Shown here: positions 46,441 through 56,161 of the stretch, one piece after another
How positions within the stretch are numbered: the first letter of the stretch is position 1
Layout: every line of letters starts with the position of its first letter
Source: Planctomycetota bacterium
GTDB lineage: Bacteria > Planctomycetota > UBA8108 > JACQVS01
Length of the DNA: 63,462 nucleotides
NCBI GenBank assembly: GCA_016209605.1
Contig: JACQVS010000240.1
Span: 1 to 63,462 of the forward strand
Direction of reading: 5' to 3'
Made by a program: the position numbers and the translations under genes
Notes under the pieces: generated by a model
The model's database searches: none
What the model saw: only the letters and a program-made list of their open reading frames with translations
Told to the model about the DNA's origin: nothing

Positions 46441-48696
46441 GTGAAGACGACCTCCGGGATCCCTGCGGCGACTGAAGACCTGGAAAGTTCAAACCTGGAT
46501 TCTTCAGCAAAGGCAATGCCAGCCCCATCTCTGGATTCCAAGAATTTTTCAAGCTGGAAAGAAGTGGACGCGTGGCTGGAATCGGCGGCCTCCCAAATGG
46601 GATACGAAGCGGTTTACCAGCACCTGGAAGAGCTTGGCCGATCCAATCCCGGCGCGACCGACTTTTACCTCATCTCCGGAAAATTTATGCATCGCTTCGG
46701 CAAGCACCAGGAAGCCATCCGGATGTTCGAAAAGGTCAAAGGACTGGCCATCCGCGGCGCGCTTTCCTGGCGGCATCCCTGGACCGCTCACCTGGCGCTG
46801 GCCCAGCTCGCTCTCGAGCGCAGCCAGCTGCCCTGCAGCCGGACCGCCGAGGCCAATCTCCGTGAAAATCTGCTGGCTTTGCGGGAACTGGATGCCGATT
46901 TAGCCGATGAGATTGCGGGCTTGGAAGATTCCAAGCACCTCCGGGCGATTGACGTTTGGGGTCAATTGATGCTGGGTGGGCTCCTGACCCGGCGGATCGC
47001 CGTCCTTCAAGAGGATTTCATCGAGAGCGTCAAAGAACTCCTCCCAACGCGCGCCCCCGTGGCCTTTTTCGGCATCGGCTCCGGCCAGGAAATCCTCCAC
47101 CTGTTGCGCCATCCGCCTCAGCTTCCTCTTGGCGAAACCCGCGTCCATTACCTGTTTGAAAAAGAGGTTCCGGCCTTGAAGGAATTCCTCCGCATTGCAG
47201 ATGTGTCCGCTCCCCTCCGGGAGCGGCGCCTGATCATCTTCTCCGGGAAAAACTGGCCCTCCACCCTCAAGCGGTTATTTTCCACCGGCCGCTTTCCTTC
47301 GCCGAAAGTTTCAATCGGCGACCAAACTCCCTATCGCGCCGAAGTCGAGGGCATTTCCCAGCTCGCCAATGCCCGCCCGGAAGTGGAAAAGAACATCCTG
47401 GACTATTACCGGTCCGGAAGCTTCAAGAACCGGCTCCAGGAAATTGCCGCCGGCCGCGAGAAGCCAAGGGCGCTCCTGCTCTCCTGCCGCTGGACGACCG
47501 TTCTCAAGCACGTCGGCGCCGACTTCCAGTGGGGTTTCGAGAAGCTCGGCTGCCAAACGGAAATGGTCCTGGAGAACTCCGATGTCGAATCTCTCTCCAA
47601 AGGAGCCTACTTCGAAGCACTCGGCCGGCTGCAGCCTGACTTCATCTTCCATGTCAGCCACGCCCGGCCCTCCTGCAACCGCCTGCCCCCGGAGCTTCCC
47701 ATCCTTTGCTTTTTCATGGACCGCTGCGGCCCCATCCTCAACCTCCCGGACCTCGGCCCTCATATCCAGCCTCTCGACCTCTTTTTCTGCATTTTCAGGG
47801 AGTTCGTGAGCTATCTCCAAAAAAAGGGAGTTCCCCGGGAGCAGCTCATCCTCATGCCGACTCCCGGGGATGAGGAAATCTTCCATCCTCTCGATCCCGC
47901 AGACCCGCGGCTCGAGAAATTCGCCGCCGAGGTCTCCCTGGTCAAACACGGCGGACCGGATGCGGACCGGTGCTTCGAGCAGTTCGTGGAAAAGCAGTTT
48001 TCCGATGCCAACCACGCTTTCCAGAAGACGGCGCGGGGCATTTTTGAAGGAATCCACCGCCTGGCGATGGAGAACCGGGCGCGCCACTGGTTTGAAGATG
48101 AGATCCTCGAGCTGGCGATCCGCCAGTTGCCAGGCGGGGCGCCTTCACCATGGCAGGAAGGAATCAAAGCGCTCACCACCGAATACATGGTCACGGTCTA
48201 TTCCGCCTCCTACCGCCAGCACTTTCTCGAGCCGCTGGCGCGCTCGGGGCTGCGCTTACATCTTTACGGGCTGGGCTGGGATTCCCACCCGCTCCTGGCT
48301 CCCTTTTCCAGAGGCCCGATCGGCGAAAAGGAAATCCTCAACGCGGTTTATCAAGCCAGCGCCATCAACCTCCACATCCACCACGAAGCCTCGATGCACC
48401 AGCGGCTGGTGGAAGGGGCTCTGGCCGGAGGATTTTTTCTGGTCAACCGCCTGAACCCTCTCAAGAACTGGCAGCCCCTGGATCCCTTCTTTGAGGAAGG
48501 GCGAGAGGTGGCGCTTTTCGATTCCGCCCGCGACCTGCTTGAAAAATGCCGCCACTATCTGGCGCATCCCGATGAACGGAGAGCCATGGCCTTGCGCATG
48601 CGGGAACGGGCCCTGAAAGAGCATACGGTAAAGCGGGCCGCTCAAGCGATGTTGCAGTCATTCAGGGAGAGGCTGAGCCGGATATGCCCGCGCTGA
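46441..48696 (+). CDS. CgeB-like glycosyltransferase with helical N-terminus (first copy)
   Basis: 751 residues from a GTG (46441); the ATG at 46519 is an alternative. The N-terminal ~190 residues are TPR-like helical (YLISGKFMHRFGKHQEAIRMF). Residues ~190-330 form a Rossmann-like region with VAFFGIGSGQEILHLL. The C-terminal ~400 residues show CgeB-type features: LLLSCRWTTVLKHVGADF, FFCIFREFVSYLQKKGV, and the late YSASYRQHFLEPLARSGLRLHLYGLGWDSHP and ASMHQRLVEGALAGGFFL stretches. This is a GT4/CgeB-like nucleotide-sugar transferase pattern. The next gene is its paralogue and overlaps by 13 bases. Confidence 0.75.
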   Translation: MKTTSGIPAATEDLESSNLDSSAKAMPAPSLDSKNFSSWKEVDAWLESAASQMGYEAVYQHLEELGRSNPGATDFYLISGKFMHRFGKHQEAIRMFEKVKGLAIRGALSWRHPWTAHLALAQLALERSQLPCSRTAEANLRENLLALRELDADLADEIAGLEDSKHLRAIDVWGQLMLGGLLTRRIAVLQEDFIESVKELLPTRAPVAFFGIGSGQEILHLLRHPPQLPLGETRVHYLFEKEVPALKEFLRIADVSAPLRERRLIIFSGKNWPSTLKRLFSTGRFPSPKVSIGDQTPYRAEVEGISQLANARPEVEKNILDYYRSGSFKNRLQEIAAGREKPRALLLSCRWTTVLKHVGADFQWGFEKLGCQTEMVLENSDVESLSKGAYFEALGRLQPDFIFHVSHARPSCNRLPPELPILCFFMDRCGPILNLPDLGPHIQPLDLFFCIFREFVSYLQKKGVPREQLILMPTPGDEEIFHPLDPADPRLEKFAAEVSLVKHGGPDADRCFEQFVEKQFSDANHAFQKTARGIFEGIHRLAMENRARHWFEDEILELAIRQLPGGAPSPWQEGIKALTTEYMVTVYSASYRQHFLEPLARSGLRLHLYGLGWDSHPLLAPFSRGPIGEKEILNAVYQASAINLHIHHEASMHQRLVEGALAGGFFLVNRLNPLKNWQPLDPFFEEGREVALFDSARDLLEKCRHYLAHPDERRAMALRMRERALKEHTVKRAAQAMLQSFRERLSRICPR

Positions 48697-50879
48697 AAAG
48701 CACCAGAGCTCCGGAGCTCCTTCAGCCAAACGCCATCGCCAGCTGGGCCGATGAGTGCGAGCGGCTTGAAGACATGGCGCAGCAATCAGGACCAACCGCC
48801 GTTCTGGATCGGATCAAGGTGCTCCTCAAGGCCCATCCAGCCTCCACCGAAGCTCACCTGCTCGCCGGCCGGCTCCTGGCCAGGTTTGGTGAGTTCGAGG
48901 GGGCATCGAGCCTGTACCGCGAAGCCCATCGCCTGGCCCTCGAAGGCTCCCTTTCTGAAGACCATCCGGACACTCCCTTTTCGGTTGCCGCGCAGCTCGG
49001 GGTAGACCCTGAGAAGCTTCCCATCCGTGAAAAACTCGAGGCCCACTTGAATCGCAACTTGAACGCCCTCAAGGAAGCCGATCCCGAACTCGCGGCGGGA
49101 ATCGCCGGCGCTGAACCTCCTGAGCCGCTCAGGATCATCGAGGTGTGGGGGAAGCTGATGATCGGAAATTCCAGGACCGGTCGAGTCGCCGTCGCGTCCA
49201 AAAAAATGGCGGGGGATATCCGGGCCCTCATCAAAACCGGCGCTTCGGTGGCGTTTTGCGGCATCGGCTCCGGACTGGAGATCTTGCATTGCCTTGAAAG
49301 CACGCCAAAAGGCTTCCTGGGTTACACCTTTGCCCACTATTTGCTCGAGAAGGATCTGAGCCTGCTCAAGCTTTTCTTCAAGCTCGAAGACCTGAGCCCT
49401 GAAATTCAGGAGCGGCGCTTGATCCTCTTTGGCGGCCCGGGGTGGTGGGACGCCCTGAAACGGCATTTCTCCAGCCGCCGGTTCGAGCTTCCAGGAAACT
49501 TCATCGGCGACCGGACGCCTTATCTTCCGGAATGCGACCGGATCCAGGAAATGATCGAGGTGAGAGCCTCCGCCCTGGAAGACATCCAGAACTACTATGA
49601 ATCGGAAGGTTTCCGAAGCCGGATGAAGGCCATCGCCCTCGGCCAGGAGCTTCCGAAAGTTCTCTTTCTCACCTGCCGATGGACCACGGTGCTTCAGTAC
49701 GTCTGCGCCAGTTTCCGGAAAGGCTTCGAAGAGCTGGGCTGCCCGACGGAGCTGCTCGTCGAAAAAACCAACGTCGAGAGGTTGACGAGAGGAGTCTACT
49801 TTGATGCCCTGGAGCGCTTGAAGCCCGACCTGGCCTTCGCGGTCACACACTCGCGCCTGTCTTACGATTTCCTGCCCAGCCAGCTTCCCTTCATCTGCTT
49901 CGCCATGGACAATGTCGGACCCATCCTCAAGCTCCAGCGCGTCGATGGCCTGATCCAGAAAGCCGATCTCTTCTTCTGCATTTCCCGCTGGTTCAAGGAG
50001 TACCATGCCCGTAAAGGAGTGCCCCCGGAGCAGCTCTTCCACATCGCGACGCCGGGAGACCCGGCGGTCTACCGGCCCCTCGATCCGCGGGATCCCCTCC
50101 TCGAGCCATACCGCGCCGAGGTCGCCTTCATGAAGCACGGCGGCGAGGAAGTGGAGCGGTGCATGCGTCGATTCGAGTCCGGCCTCCCCGATCCTTCCGG
50201 AGATCCGTTCTGGATCAAAGCCCGGGAGGCGCTCCGCGAAATCCACCGGCAGGTCCTCGCCGACCGCAGCCGCTCGTGGTTCGAGGCGGACTTCTGGAAC
50301 AAGGCCGGGGAGCTTCTCCCCGGCGGGATTCCCGCTGAGCAATCGGAGAGCCTCCGCGTGTTCTTGACCCGGTATCTCAGCGAGGTGTACGCCGTCTCCT
50401 ACCGCCAGCACTTCCTCGAGCCGCTGGCGCGCTCCGGGATCCGGCTCCGCCTTTATGGAAACGGCTGGGAAAGTCACCCCCTCTTCTCGACTTTGGCGGG
50501 GGGTTCGGTGCCACCGGGCGAGAAGCTGAACGCCGCCTACAACGGCAGCTCCATCCTCCTCCACATCCACCAGGGCGGCTCCATGCACCAGCGCATGGTG
50601 GAGGGGGCGCTCGCCGGCGGATTCTTTCTCATCAACAAGCTCGATCCCGCCAAATCCCACGCGCCGCTGGAAGCCTATTTCGAGGAAGGCCGCGAGGTGG
50701 TCGCCTTCGACTCGGCGAAGGACCTGTTGGAGAAGTGCCGGTATTACCTGGAGCACGAAGAGGAGCGGAGAGCGATCGCCGGGCGGATGCGCGAGCGGGC
50801 CCTCGGCGAGCACACCATCCATGAAGCGGCCGGCCGCGTCCTGGAAGCCTTCCGCCGGAGATTACGGGATTTGGTTTAA
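48684..50879 (+). CDS. CgeB-like glycosyltransferase (second copy)
   Basis: 731 residues. It follows the architecture of the preceding protein throughout: VAFCGIGSGLEILHCL, LFLTCRWTTVLQYVCASF, then YAVSYRQHFLEPLARSGIRLRLYGNGWESHP and SMHQRMVEGALAGGFFLINKL. This is a tandem duplication that has diverged. Overlap with the first copy is 13 bases, so translation is coupled. Two transferases of one type may add successive units or different sugars. The N-terminal helices could bind the acceptor. Substrates unknown. Confidence 0.75.
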   Translation: MPALKSTRAPELLQPNAIASWADECERLEDMAQQSGPTAVLDRIKVLLKAHPASTEAHLLAGRLLARFGEFEGASSLYREAHRLALEGSLSEDHPDTPFSVAAQLGVDPEKLPIREKLEAHLNRNLNALKEADPELAAGIAGAEPPEPLRIIEVWGKLMIGNSRTGRVAVASKKMAGDIRALIKTGASVAFCGIGSGLEILHCLESTPKGFLGYTFAHYLLEKDLSLLKLFFKLEDLSPEIQERRLILFGGPGWWDALKRHFSSRRFELPGNFIGDRTPYLPECDRIQEMIEVRASALEDIQNYYESEGFRSRMKAIALGQELPKVLFLTCRWTTVLQYVCASFRKGFEELGCPTELLVEKTNVERLTRGVYFDALERLKPDLAFAVTHSRLSYDFLPSQLPFICFAMDNVGPILKLQRVDGLIQKADLFFCISRWFKEYHARKGVPPEQLFHIATPGDPAVYRPLDPRDPLLEPYRAEVAFMKHGGEEVERCMRRFESGLPDPSGDPFWIKAREALREIHRQVLADRSRSWFEADFWNKAGELLPGGIPAEQSESLRVFLTRYLSEVYAVSYRQHFLEPLARSGIRLRLYGNGWESHPLFSTLAGGSVPPGEKLNAAYNGSSILLHIHQGGSMHQRMVEGALAGGFFLINKLDPAKSHAPLEAYFEEGREVVAFDSAKDLLEKCRYYLEHEEERRAIAGRMRERALGEHTIHEAAGRVLEAFRRRLRDLV

Positions 50880-50904
50880 GCCCTGGCCGTTACATGCCGA
50901 TAAG

Positions 50905-51558
50905 ATGAGCATGGAAAAGGCCGCCCGCCCCCTCATCTTCGGAACGGATTTGGACAACACCATCATCGATTATCAGAACCTGATCCGCGAGGCGGCGCGG
51001 TCCCTGGGAGCCCACGCGCCGGACGGCATGAACACCAAGCCGGCGCTGCGCGACTGGATCCGCTCCTTGCCTCAAGGCGAGACCCTCTGGCAAAAAATCC
51101 AGGCGGAGGCCTACGGAAGGAGAATTCATGGAGCGCCGCTCAACAGCGGATTTGACCGCTTTGCCAGACGCTGCAAGGAGCGCTCGATCCCCATCTTCAT
51201 CATCAGCCACAAAACCGAGTTCGCGACCCAAGGCTCCCGAGTCAACCTGCGGACCGCCGCCATGAGCTGGTTGGAGGCACAAGGATTTTTCGACGAGAAA
51301 AAGTTCGGAATCTCCTCTCGCCACGTTTTCTTCGAGGGCACCTTCCGGGAGAAAATTTCGAGGATCAAGAGACTGGGCTGCACCCATTTCGCCGACGACA
51401 TGGAAGAGGTCCTTCTGGATGCGGAATTGGGCAATGGCATCGACAAGCTATTGTTCTCGCCTGGGCTGGAAGGTTCGAACTCAAACCGTCTCCGCGCCTT
51501 CAACTCGTGGCATGAAATCTCGGAATATTTATTCGGGCGATTCCAGCAGGGGGATTGA
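50905..51558 (+). CDS. HAD-family hydrolase
   Basis: About 217 residues from the ATG at 50905 (MSMEKAARP); upstream residues from 50821 lie in the previous gene. HAD motif I is FGTDLDNTIID (Asp nucleophile and Asp+2); IFIISHKTEF provides the motif II Ser, and FADDMEEVLLDA the motif IV acidic pair. It is probably a sugar-phosphate phosphatase of the operon, cytoplasmic. It lies 25 bases after the second CgeB gene and 6 bases before a kinase gene, so all are likely cotranscribed. Confidence 0.82.
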   Translation: MSMEKAARPLIFGTDLDNTIIDYQNLIREAARSLGAHAPDGMNTKPALRDWIRSLPQGETLWQKIQAEAYGRRIHGAPLNSGFDRFARRCKERSIPIFIISHKTEFATQGSRVNLRTAAMSWLEAQGFFDEKKFGISSRHVFFEGTFREKISRIKRLGCTHFADDMEEVLLDAELGNGIDKLLFSPGLEGSNSNRLRAFNSWHEISEYLFGRFQQGD

Positions 51559-51564
51559 AGAAAT

Positions 51565-52632
51565 TTGTTCCATCAGAAAATTGACCACATCAAGGCGATC
51601 CTGGACGAGCAGTTCGGCAAAAAAGTCCTGGATCTCGAGCAAATCCACAGCGGCAACAACGTGGTGCTGAAATTGCGCTGCGAGCCCGAGGATTTCTTGA
51701 TCGCTAAAATTTATCCCCGCTCGGAAAAGGATCCCAGGGACCGGATCGGCGTGGAATTCCGATCCCTTTCCTTCCTCTGGAGCCGAGGGATCCGCGCCAT
51801 TCCGCAACCTCTCTACGCGGATTGGCAGGAAAACTTTGCCCTTTACAATTTTATACCGGGAACCAAGATTCCGTCGAGCCAGGTGACCGCGGAGGATGTC
51901 AACGAGGCTCTGGAATTCCTCCGGGACCTCGCCAAATTGCGAAAAGAGCCGGAAAGCGCATCCCTTCCCCCCGCCTCGGAAGCTTGTTTCTGCCCCGAGG
52001 ATTACCTCGAGATCATCGACCGCAGGTTGGACCATTTCAAAACCTCGCTGCGCGCCGAAACGCCGTTGCATCGCGCGGCGGAGGATTTCCTCAGCGGCCG
52101 GTTCATTCCATTCTTGAAGTCCGTGCAGTGCTGGCACCGCCAAATGCTCGCGGAGATGGGAATCGCCGCCGGCGAGGAAATGGATCCGGCGCTCAGGACG
52201 CTGAACCCCTCCGACTTCGGCTTCCACAACGCCATCCGGCTTCCGGACCGCCGCCTGGTTTTTTTCGACTTCGAGTACTTTGGCTGGGATGATCCGGCCA
52301 AGATGATCGCCGACTTCCTCCACCATCCAGGCTCGCCGCTGCCGGCGCGGCTGAAAGACCTGTTTATCAGCCGCGCCGCCGAGATTTTTAGCGAAGATGC
52401 CGATTTCAGGCCGCGGCTCGAGCTGGCGCTTCCGCTCACCGGCCTGAAATGGTGCTTGATCCTGCTCAACGAGTTTCAAGTCGAATCCATGGAGAGGCGA
52501 AGGTCCGCCAAGGGGGCTCTGGTCCCTGAGGAAACATTGAGCTACCAGCTGGAAAAGGCGAAAGAGAAGCTGGGAGATATCCAGGCGCTGTTCAGGAACT
52601 GCTTGCCGGAGGGATCGCCATGCGGCAGGTAA
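51565..52632 (+). CDS. Aminoglycoside/choline-kinase-like phosphotransferase
   Basis: 355 residues starting with TTG at 51565, preceded by GGGGG and GAAG. The fold is APH-like: LEQIHSGNNVVLKLRCEP in the N-lobe, then a PSDFGFHNA stretch (Brenner motif with Asp and Asn, usual His-x-Asp here Ser-Asp) near residue 212, and LVFFDFEYFGWDDP, where DFE supplies the metal-binding Asp. It likely phosphorylates a small alcohol or sugar of the glycan pathway. It overlaps the transketolase N-subunit gene by 13 bases. Confidence 0.8.
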   Translation: MFHQKIDHIKAILDEQFGKKVLDLEQIHSGNNVVLKLRCEPEDFLIAKIYPRSEKDPRDRIGVEFRSLSFLWSRGIRAIPQPLYADWQENFALYNFIPGTKIPSSQVTAEDVNEALEFLRDLAKLRKEPESASLPPASEACFCPEDYLEIIDRRLDHFKTSLRAETPLHRAAEDFLSGRFIPFLKSVQCWHRQMLAEMGIAAGEEMDPALRTLNPSDFGFHNAIRLPDRRLVFFDFEYFGWDDPAKMIADFLHHPGSPLPARLKDLFISRAAEIFSEDADFRPRLELALPLTGLKWCLILLNEFQVESMERRRSAKGALVPEETLSYQLEKAKEKLGDIQALFRNCLPEGSPCGR

Positions 52633-53447
52633 ACGCTTTCCTCGATTCCCGCTCCATCCAGATCCGGGAGGACATTCTCCGGATGATGGCCCGAGGGGGC
52701 CGGGGGCATCTGGCGTCGGCGCTCTCCCTCGTTGAAATCCTCCGGGTGCTCTATGACGACATCCTGAACTTCCGGCCGGAAGAGCCGCGCTGGAGCGATC
52801 GCGACCGCCTCATCTTGAGCAAGGGCCACGGCTGCATGGCCCTGTACGCGCTTCTCGCGGACAAGGGATTTTTCGACCAGGCGGAGTTCCAGAAATTTTG
52901 CCAAGCCGATGGGATCCTGGGCGGCCACCCGGAAGCCAACAAGGTCCCCGGCGTGGAGGCTTCCACCGGCGCGCTCGGCCACGGCCTTTCCATCGGCGTC
53001 GGCATGGCGGTCCATGCCAAACTGGAAGGGCGGCGCCACCACGTGCTCGTCATCCTGGGCGATGGGGAGTGCAACGAGGGATCGGTGTGGGAAGCGGCCA
53101 TGAGCGCGGCGAAGCATCGCCTGGACAATCTCGCCGCGATCATCGACTGCAACAAGATGCAATCGTATTCGACCACCTTTGAAGTCATGGATCTGGAGCC
53201 CTTGTCCGAAAAGTGGCGAAGTTTCGGTTTTGAAGTCCGGGAGGCGGATGGGCACGACGTGGAGGAGCTGCGGAGAACCTTCCAGGCCCTCCCTTTTGCG
53301 CACCGGAAGCCCAGCGCCATCATATGCCATACCATGAAAGGGAAAGGCATTCCGGGCGTCGAGAACAACCTCTCCTGGCATCACAAGAGCAAGCTGAGCC
53401 AGGAAGAAATCACCATCCTTTTTTCGAAGCTGAGGTCGCAACCTTGA
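52620..53447 (+). CDS. Transketolase, N-terminal (TPP-binding) subunit
   Basis: 275 residues matching the N-terminal half of transketolase. The thiamine diphosphate motif is visible as LGDGECNEGSVWEAAMSAAKHRLDNL..DCNKMQ (GDG to N), plus ILSKGHG near residue 61, HPEANKVPGVEASTGALGHGLS near 99, and WHHKSKL at the end. It forms the enzyme with the next gene (C-terminal half), as in split transketolases. It transfers two-carbon ketol units between sugar phosphates. Such pairs occur in polysaccharide gene clusters; here it probably supplies a sugar precursor. It overlaps the next gene by four bases (TTGA). Confidence 0.9.
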   Translation: MRQVNAFLDSRSIQIREDILRMMARGGRGHLASALSLVEILRVLYDDILNFRPEEPRWSDRDRLILSKGHGCMALYALLADKGFFDQAEFQKFCQADGILGGHPEANKVPGVEASTGALGHGLSIGVGMAVHAKLEGRRHHVLVILGDGECNEGSVWEAAMSAAKHRLDNLAAIIDCNKMQSYSTTFEVMDLEPLSEKWRSFGFEVREADGHDVEELRRTFQALPFAHRKPSAIICHTMKGKGIPGVENNLSWHHKSKLSQEEITILFSKLRSQP

Positions 53448-54421
53448 GAGCGGCGGTTCTGGATTGCATTTACGAGCTGGCCAAAACCGACGATCGGATC
53501 CTTTTCATGGGCTCCGATCTGGGGAAAGGAACCCTCGATCAGTTCAAGCGCGAAATGCCCGAGCGCTTTTTCATGGAAGGGATCTCGGAAGCCCACCTCA
53601 TCGGCATGGCGGCCGGGCTGGCGTTTGAAGGGAGGATCCCCTACGTCAACACCATCGCCACCTTCCTCACCCGGCGCTGCTTCGAGCAGATCGCAGTCGA
53701 CCTCTGTCTCCACAGCGCCAGCGTCCGCCTGATCGGCAACGGCGGCGGCTTGGTATACGCCCCCCTGGGGCCGACGCACCAGGCCATCGAAGACCTCGCC
53801 ATCTTGAGGGCGCTCCCCAACATGACCATCGTCGCCCCCGCGGATGCGAATGAGATGCGCCGGCTCATGCCGGCCACGGTCGACCACCCCGGGCCGATTT
53901 ACATCCGGGTGGCCAAGGGATCGGATCCGCTGGTGACGCCAGAAGGCGGGCCTTTTGAGATCGGCAAGGCCTTCCTCATGCGCACGGGGGAGGAGGCGCT
54001 GGTGCTCACGACCGGGATCACTTTAAAAATCGCCCTGGAAGCGGCCAGCGCTCTCGAAAATCAGGGGATCGGCATCGCCATCCTTCACGTCCCCACACTC
54101 AAGCCCCTGGACCGGGAAGCCATCCTCGCGAAGGCGGAGGAGGTCCCGATCGTGATCGCCTTCGAAGAGCATTCGATCGTGGGAGGCCTCGGAAGCGCCA
54201 TCGCGGAAATCATCGCCGAGGCCAATTTCCGGCCGTCGAAAAAGTTCGCGCGGCTGGGCATACCGGACGTCTTTCCCGACCAGTACGGCTCTCAGGAAAG
54301 CCTGATGGGGCGATTCGGCCTCACCGTGGATCGCCTCATCTCAACAATTTTAAAATTCCTGGAGCAAACTTCCGCCAGATACTCAACCGCCAATCTAGGA
54401 GAAAACCATGGCATATCTTGA
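53444..54421 (+). CDS. Transketolase, C-terminal subunit
   Basis: 325 residues. The TTG at 53444 overlaps the stop of the N-terminal subunit (TTGA), which gives the product MRAAVLDCIYELAK; upstream in-frame Met residues lie within the preceding gene. The Pyr domain contains FFMEGISEAHLIGMAAGLAFEG (catalytic Glu region) and YVNTIATFLTRRCFEQI; the C-terminal domain has ALVLTTGITLKIALEAASALE. It forms an alpha2beta2-type transketolase with the previous gene. It overlaps the methyltransferase by 14 bases, continuing the operon. Confidence 0.9.
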   Translation: MRAAVLDCIYELAKTDDRILFMGSDLGKGTLDQFKREMPERFFMEGISEAHLIGMAAGLAFEGRIPYVNTIATFLTRRCFEQIAVDLCLHSASVRLIGNGGGLVYAPLGPTHQAIEDLAILRALPNMTIVAPADANEMRRLMPATVDHPGPIYIRVAKGSDPLVTPEGGPFEIGKAFLMRTGEEALVLTTGITLKIALEAASALENQGIGIAILHVPTLKPLDREAILAKAEEVPIVIAFEEHSIVGGLGSAIAEIIAEANFRPSKKFARLGIPDVFPDQYGSQESLMGRFGLTVDRLISTILKFLEQTSARYSTANLGENHGIS

Positions 54422-55070
54422 TTTCATCTCCAAAATACACCTGCGCACCCAGCGCCACTATCTCGAGCGCGTCATCCAGCACGACAAGGCCGTCTGCGCC
54501 GAGGTGGCACTGCAATACGGCAAGGACTACTGGGATGGCGACCGCAAGTACGGGTACGGCGGCTTCCGCTACGATGGCCGCTGGCGTCCGGTCGCCGAGG
54601 ATCTGGCCGCCCATTACCAGCTCAAGCCCGGCGATAAAATCCTGGACGTCGGCTGCGGCAAGGGCTTCTTGCTTCATGACCTCACCCAGGTGGTCCCCGG
54701 CATTCAGGTCGCCGGCATCGACATTTCCCGCTACGCCGTCGAGAACGCCAAGGAGGAGGTGAGACCTTGTCTCCAGGTGGGGAACGCCATCGACTTGCCC
54801 TACGAGTCCGGATCCTTCGACCTGGTCCTTTCGATCACCACCCTCCACAACCTCTTCAACTACGATCTCCGGAAAGCCCTGAAGGAGATCGAGCGCGTCG
54901 GCAAAGCCGGGAAGTACATCGTCGTCGAGTCCTACCGGAACGAGCGAGAGAAGGCCAACCTCCTCTACTGGCAGCTCACCTGCCGCTCTTTTTACACCCC
55001 CAGGGAGTGGGAATGGTTCTTTGAAGAAAGCGGTTATACCGGAGACTACGGATTCATTTTCTTCGAGTAA
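54408..55070 (+). CDS. Class I SAM-dependent methyltransferase
   Basis: 220 residues. The SAM-binding glycine motif is KILDVGCGKGFLLHDL (about residues 77-92), followed by VAGIDISRYAVENA and LVLSITTLHNLFNYDL. This is a small-molecule or sugar-type methyltransferase with no extra domain. Its start lies inside the transketolase 3' end (14-base overlap). It likely methylates the operon's glycan intermediate, inferred from position only. A 28-base gap follows with an AAGGGAG Shine-Dalgarno-like sequence for the dehydrogenase gene. Confidence 0.85.
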   Translation: MAYLDFISKIHLRTQRHYLERVIQHDKAVCAEVALQYGKDYWDGDRKYGYGGFRYDGRWRPVAEDLAAHYQLKPGDKILDVGCGKGFLLHDLTQVVPGIQVAGIDISRYAVENAKEEVRPCLQVGNAIDLPYESGSFDLVLSITTLHNLFNYDLRKALKEIERVGKAGKYIVVESYRNEREKANLLYWQLTCRSFYTPREWEWFFEESGYTGDYGFIFFE

Positions 55071-55098
55071 ACACCATAGAAGGGAGAAATAAAATCAG

Positions 55099-56127
55099 AT
55101 GAAAGCCGCCATCCTCGTCGAGCAAAACGGTCCTCTGGTCATTGACGATGTGGAAATTCCCCCCCTGGCGCCGGGGCAGTCGCTCGTGCGCATCGAATAC
55201 AGCGGCATCTGCGGCAAGCAGATGGAGGAGATCAGCGGCAGGAGGGGAAAGGATCCGCATCTGCCGCATCTCCTCGGGCATGAAGGCGGCGGGGTGGTGG
55301 AAGAGATCGGGCCTGGAGTGAGGAAAGTGAAGCCCGGGGACCACGTGGTCCTTCACTGGATGAAAGGCTCGGGGATCGACTCCGCCACTCCCAAGTTCAA
55401 ACGGGACGGCTCCACGGTCAACGCGGGCTGGGTGACCACCTTCAGCGAGCGCTCGGTGGTTTCGGAAAACCGGCTCACGCCCATTCCCGCCAGCATCCCG
55501 TTGGATGTCGCCTCCTTGCTCGGCTGCGCGGTCACCACTGGGCTCGGCATCGTCTTCAACAACGCCAGCCTCAAGCCGGGGCAGTCGATCGCCGTTTTCG
55601 GGACGGGGGGCGTCGGGCTGAACGTGGTTCAAGGGGCCGCCCTGGTCAACGCCTTTCCGATCGCCGCGGTCGATCTCCACGAATGCAAACTAGAAAAGGC
55701 CAGAGAGTTTGGCGCCACCCATCTCTTCCAGGCCGGCCGCCCCGGCCTGGAAGATTCTCTCATGGAGCTCTCCGGCGGCAGAGGCTTCGATGCGGCGGTC
55801 GATGTCACCGGCAACAACAAGATCCGGCAGCTGGCTTACGACTTGACCGCCAATTCCGGGCGAACGATCCTCGCCGGCGTGCCCCACTGCCAGGATCAAA
55901 TCACCATCGACTCCTTCCCCCTCCACTTCGGCAGGACCATCATCGGCTCCCACGGCGGCGACACCGCGCCCGACCGCGACATCCCGCGGTATATCAAGCT
56001 CCATGAGCTTGGCAAGCTGAAGCTCGATGAGCTCATCACTCACCGCTTCCGCCTGGAGGAAATCAACGAGGCCGTGGAACAGATGAAAAGCGGCAAGGCC
56101 TGCCGTTGCATAATCGCCATGCGCTGA
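55099..56127 (+). CDS. Zinc-type alcohol dehydrogenase (MDR superfamily)
   Basis: 342 residues. An MDR fold with the catalytic-zinc region IEYSGICGKQMEE and LLGHEGGGVVEEIG (GHE motif) near residue 60, and the Rossmann stretch FGTGGVGLNVVQGAAL near 175. The structural four-cysteine zinc lobe seen in classical ADHs is absent, so it would hold one zinc. It oxidises or reduces an alcohol/carbonyl with NAD(P). In this operon it may reduce a ketose or keto-sugar intermediate such as the product of the RibB-like domain. That link is inference. Confidence 0.88.
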   Translation: MKAAILVEQNGPLVIDDVEIPPLAPGQSLVRIEYSGICGKQMEEISGRRGKDPHLPHLLGHEGGGVVEEIGPGVRKVKPGDHVVLHWMKGSGIDSATPKFKRDGSTVNAGWVTTFSERSVVSENRLTPIPASIPLDVASLLGCAVTTGLGIVFNNASLKPGQSIAVFGTGGVGLNVVQGAALVNAFPIAAVDLHECKLEKAREFGATHLFQAGRPGLEDSLMELSGGRGFDAAVDVTGNNKIRQLAYDLTANSGRTILAGVPHCQDQITIDSFPLHFGRTIIGSHGGDTAPDRDIPRYIKLHELGKLKLDELITHRFRLEEINEAVEQMKSGKACRCIIAMR

Positions 56128-56161
56128 CCGGGCCGCTTTTTATCCTGTTCCGCCCTTCCCT

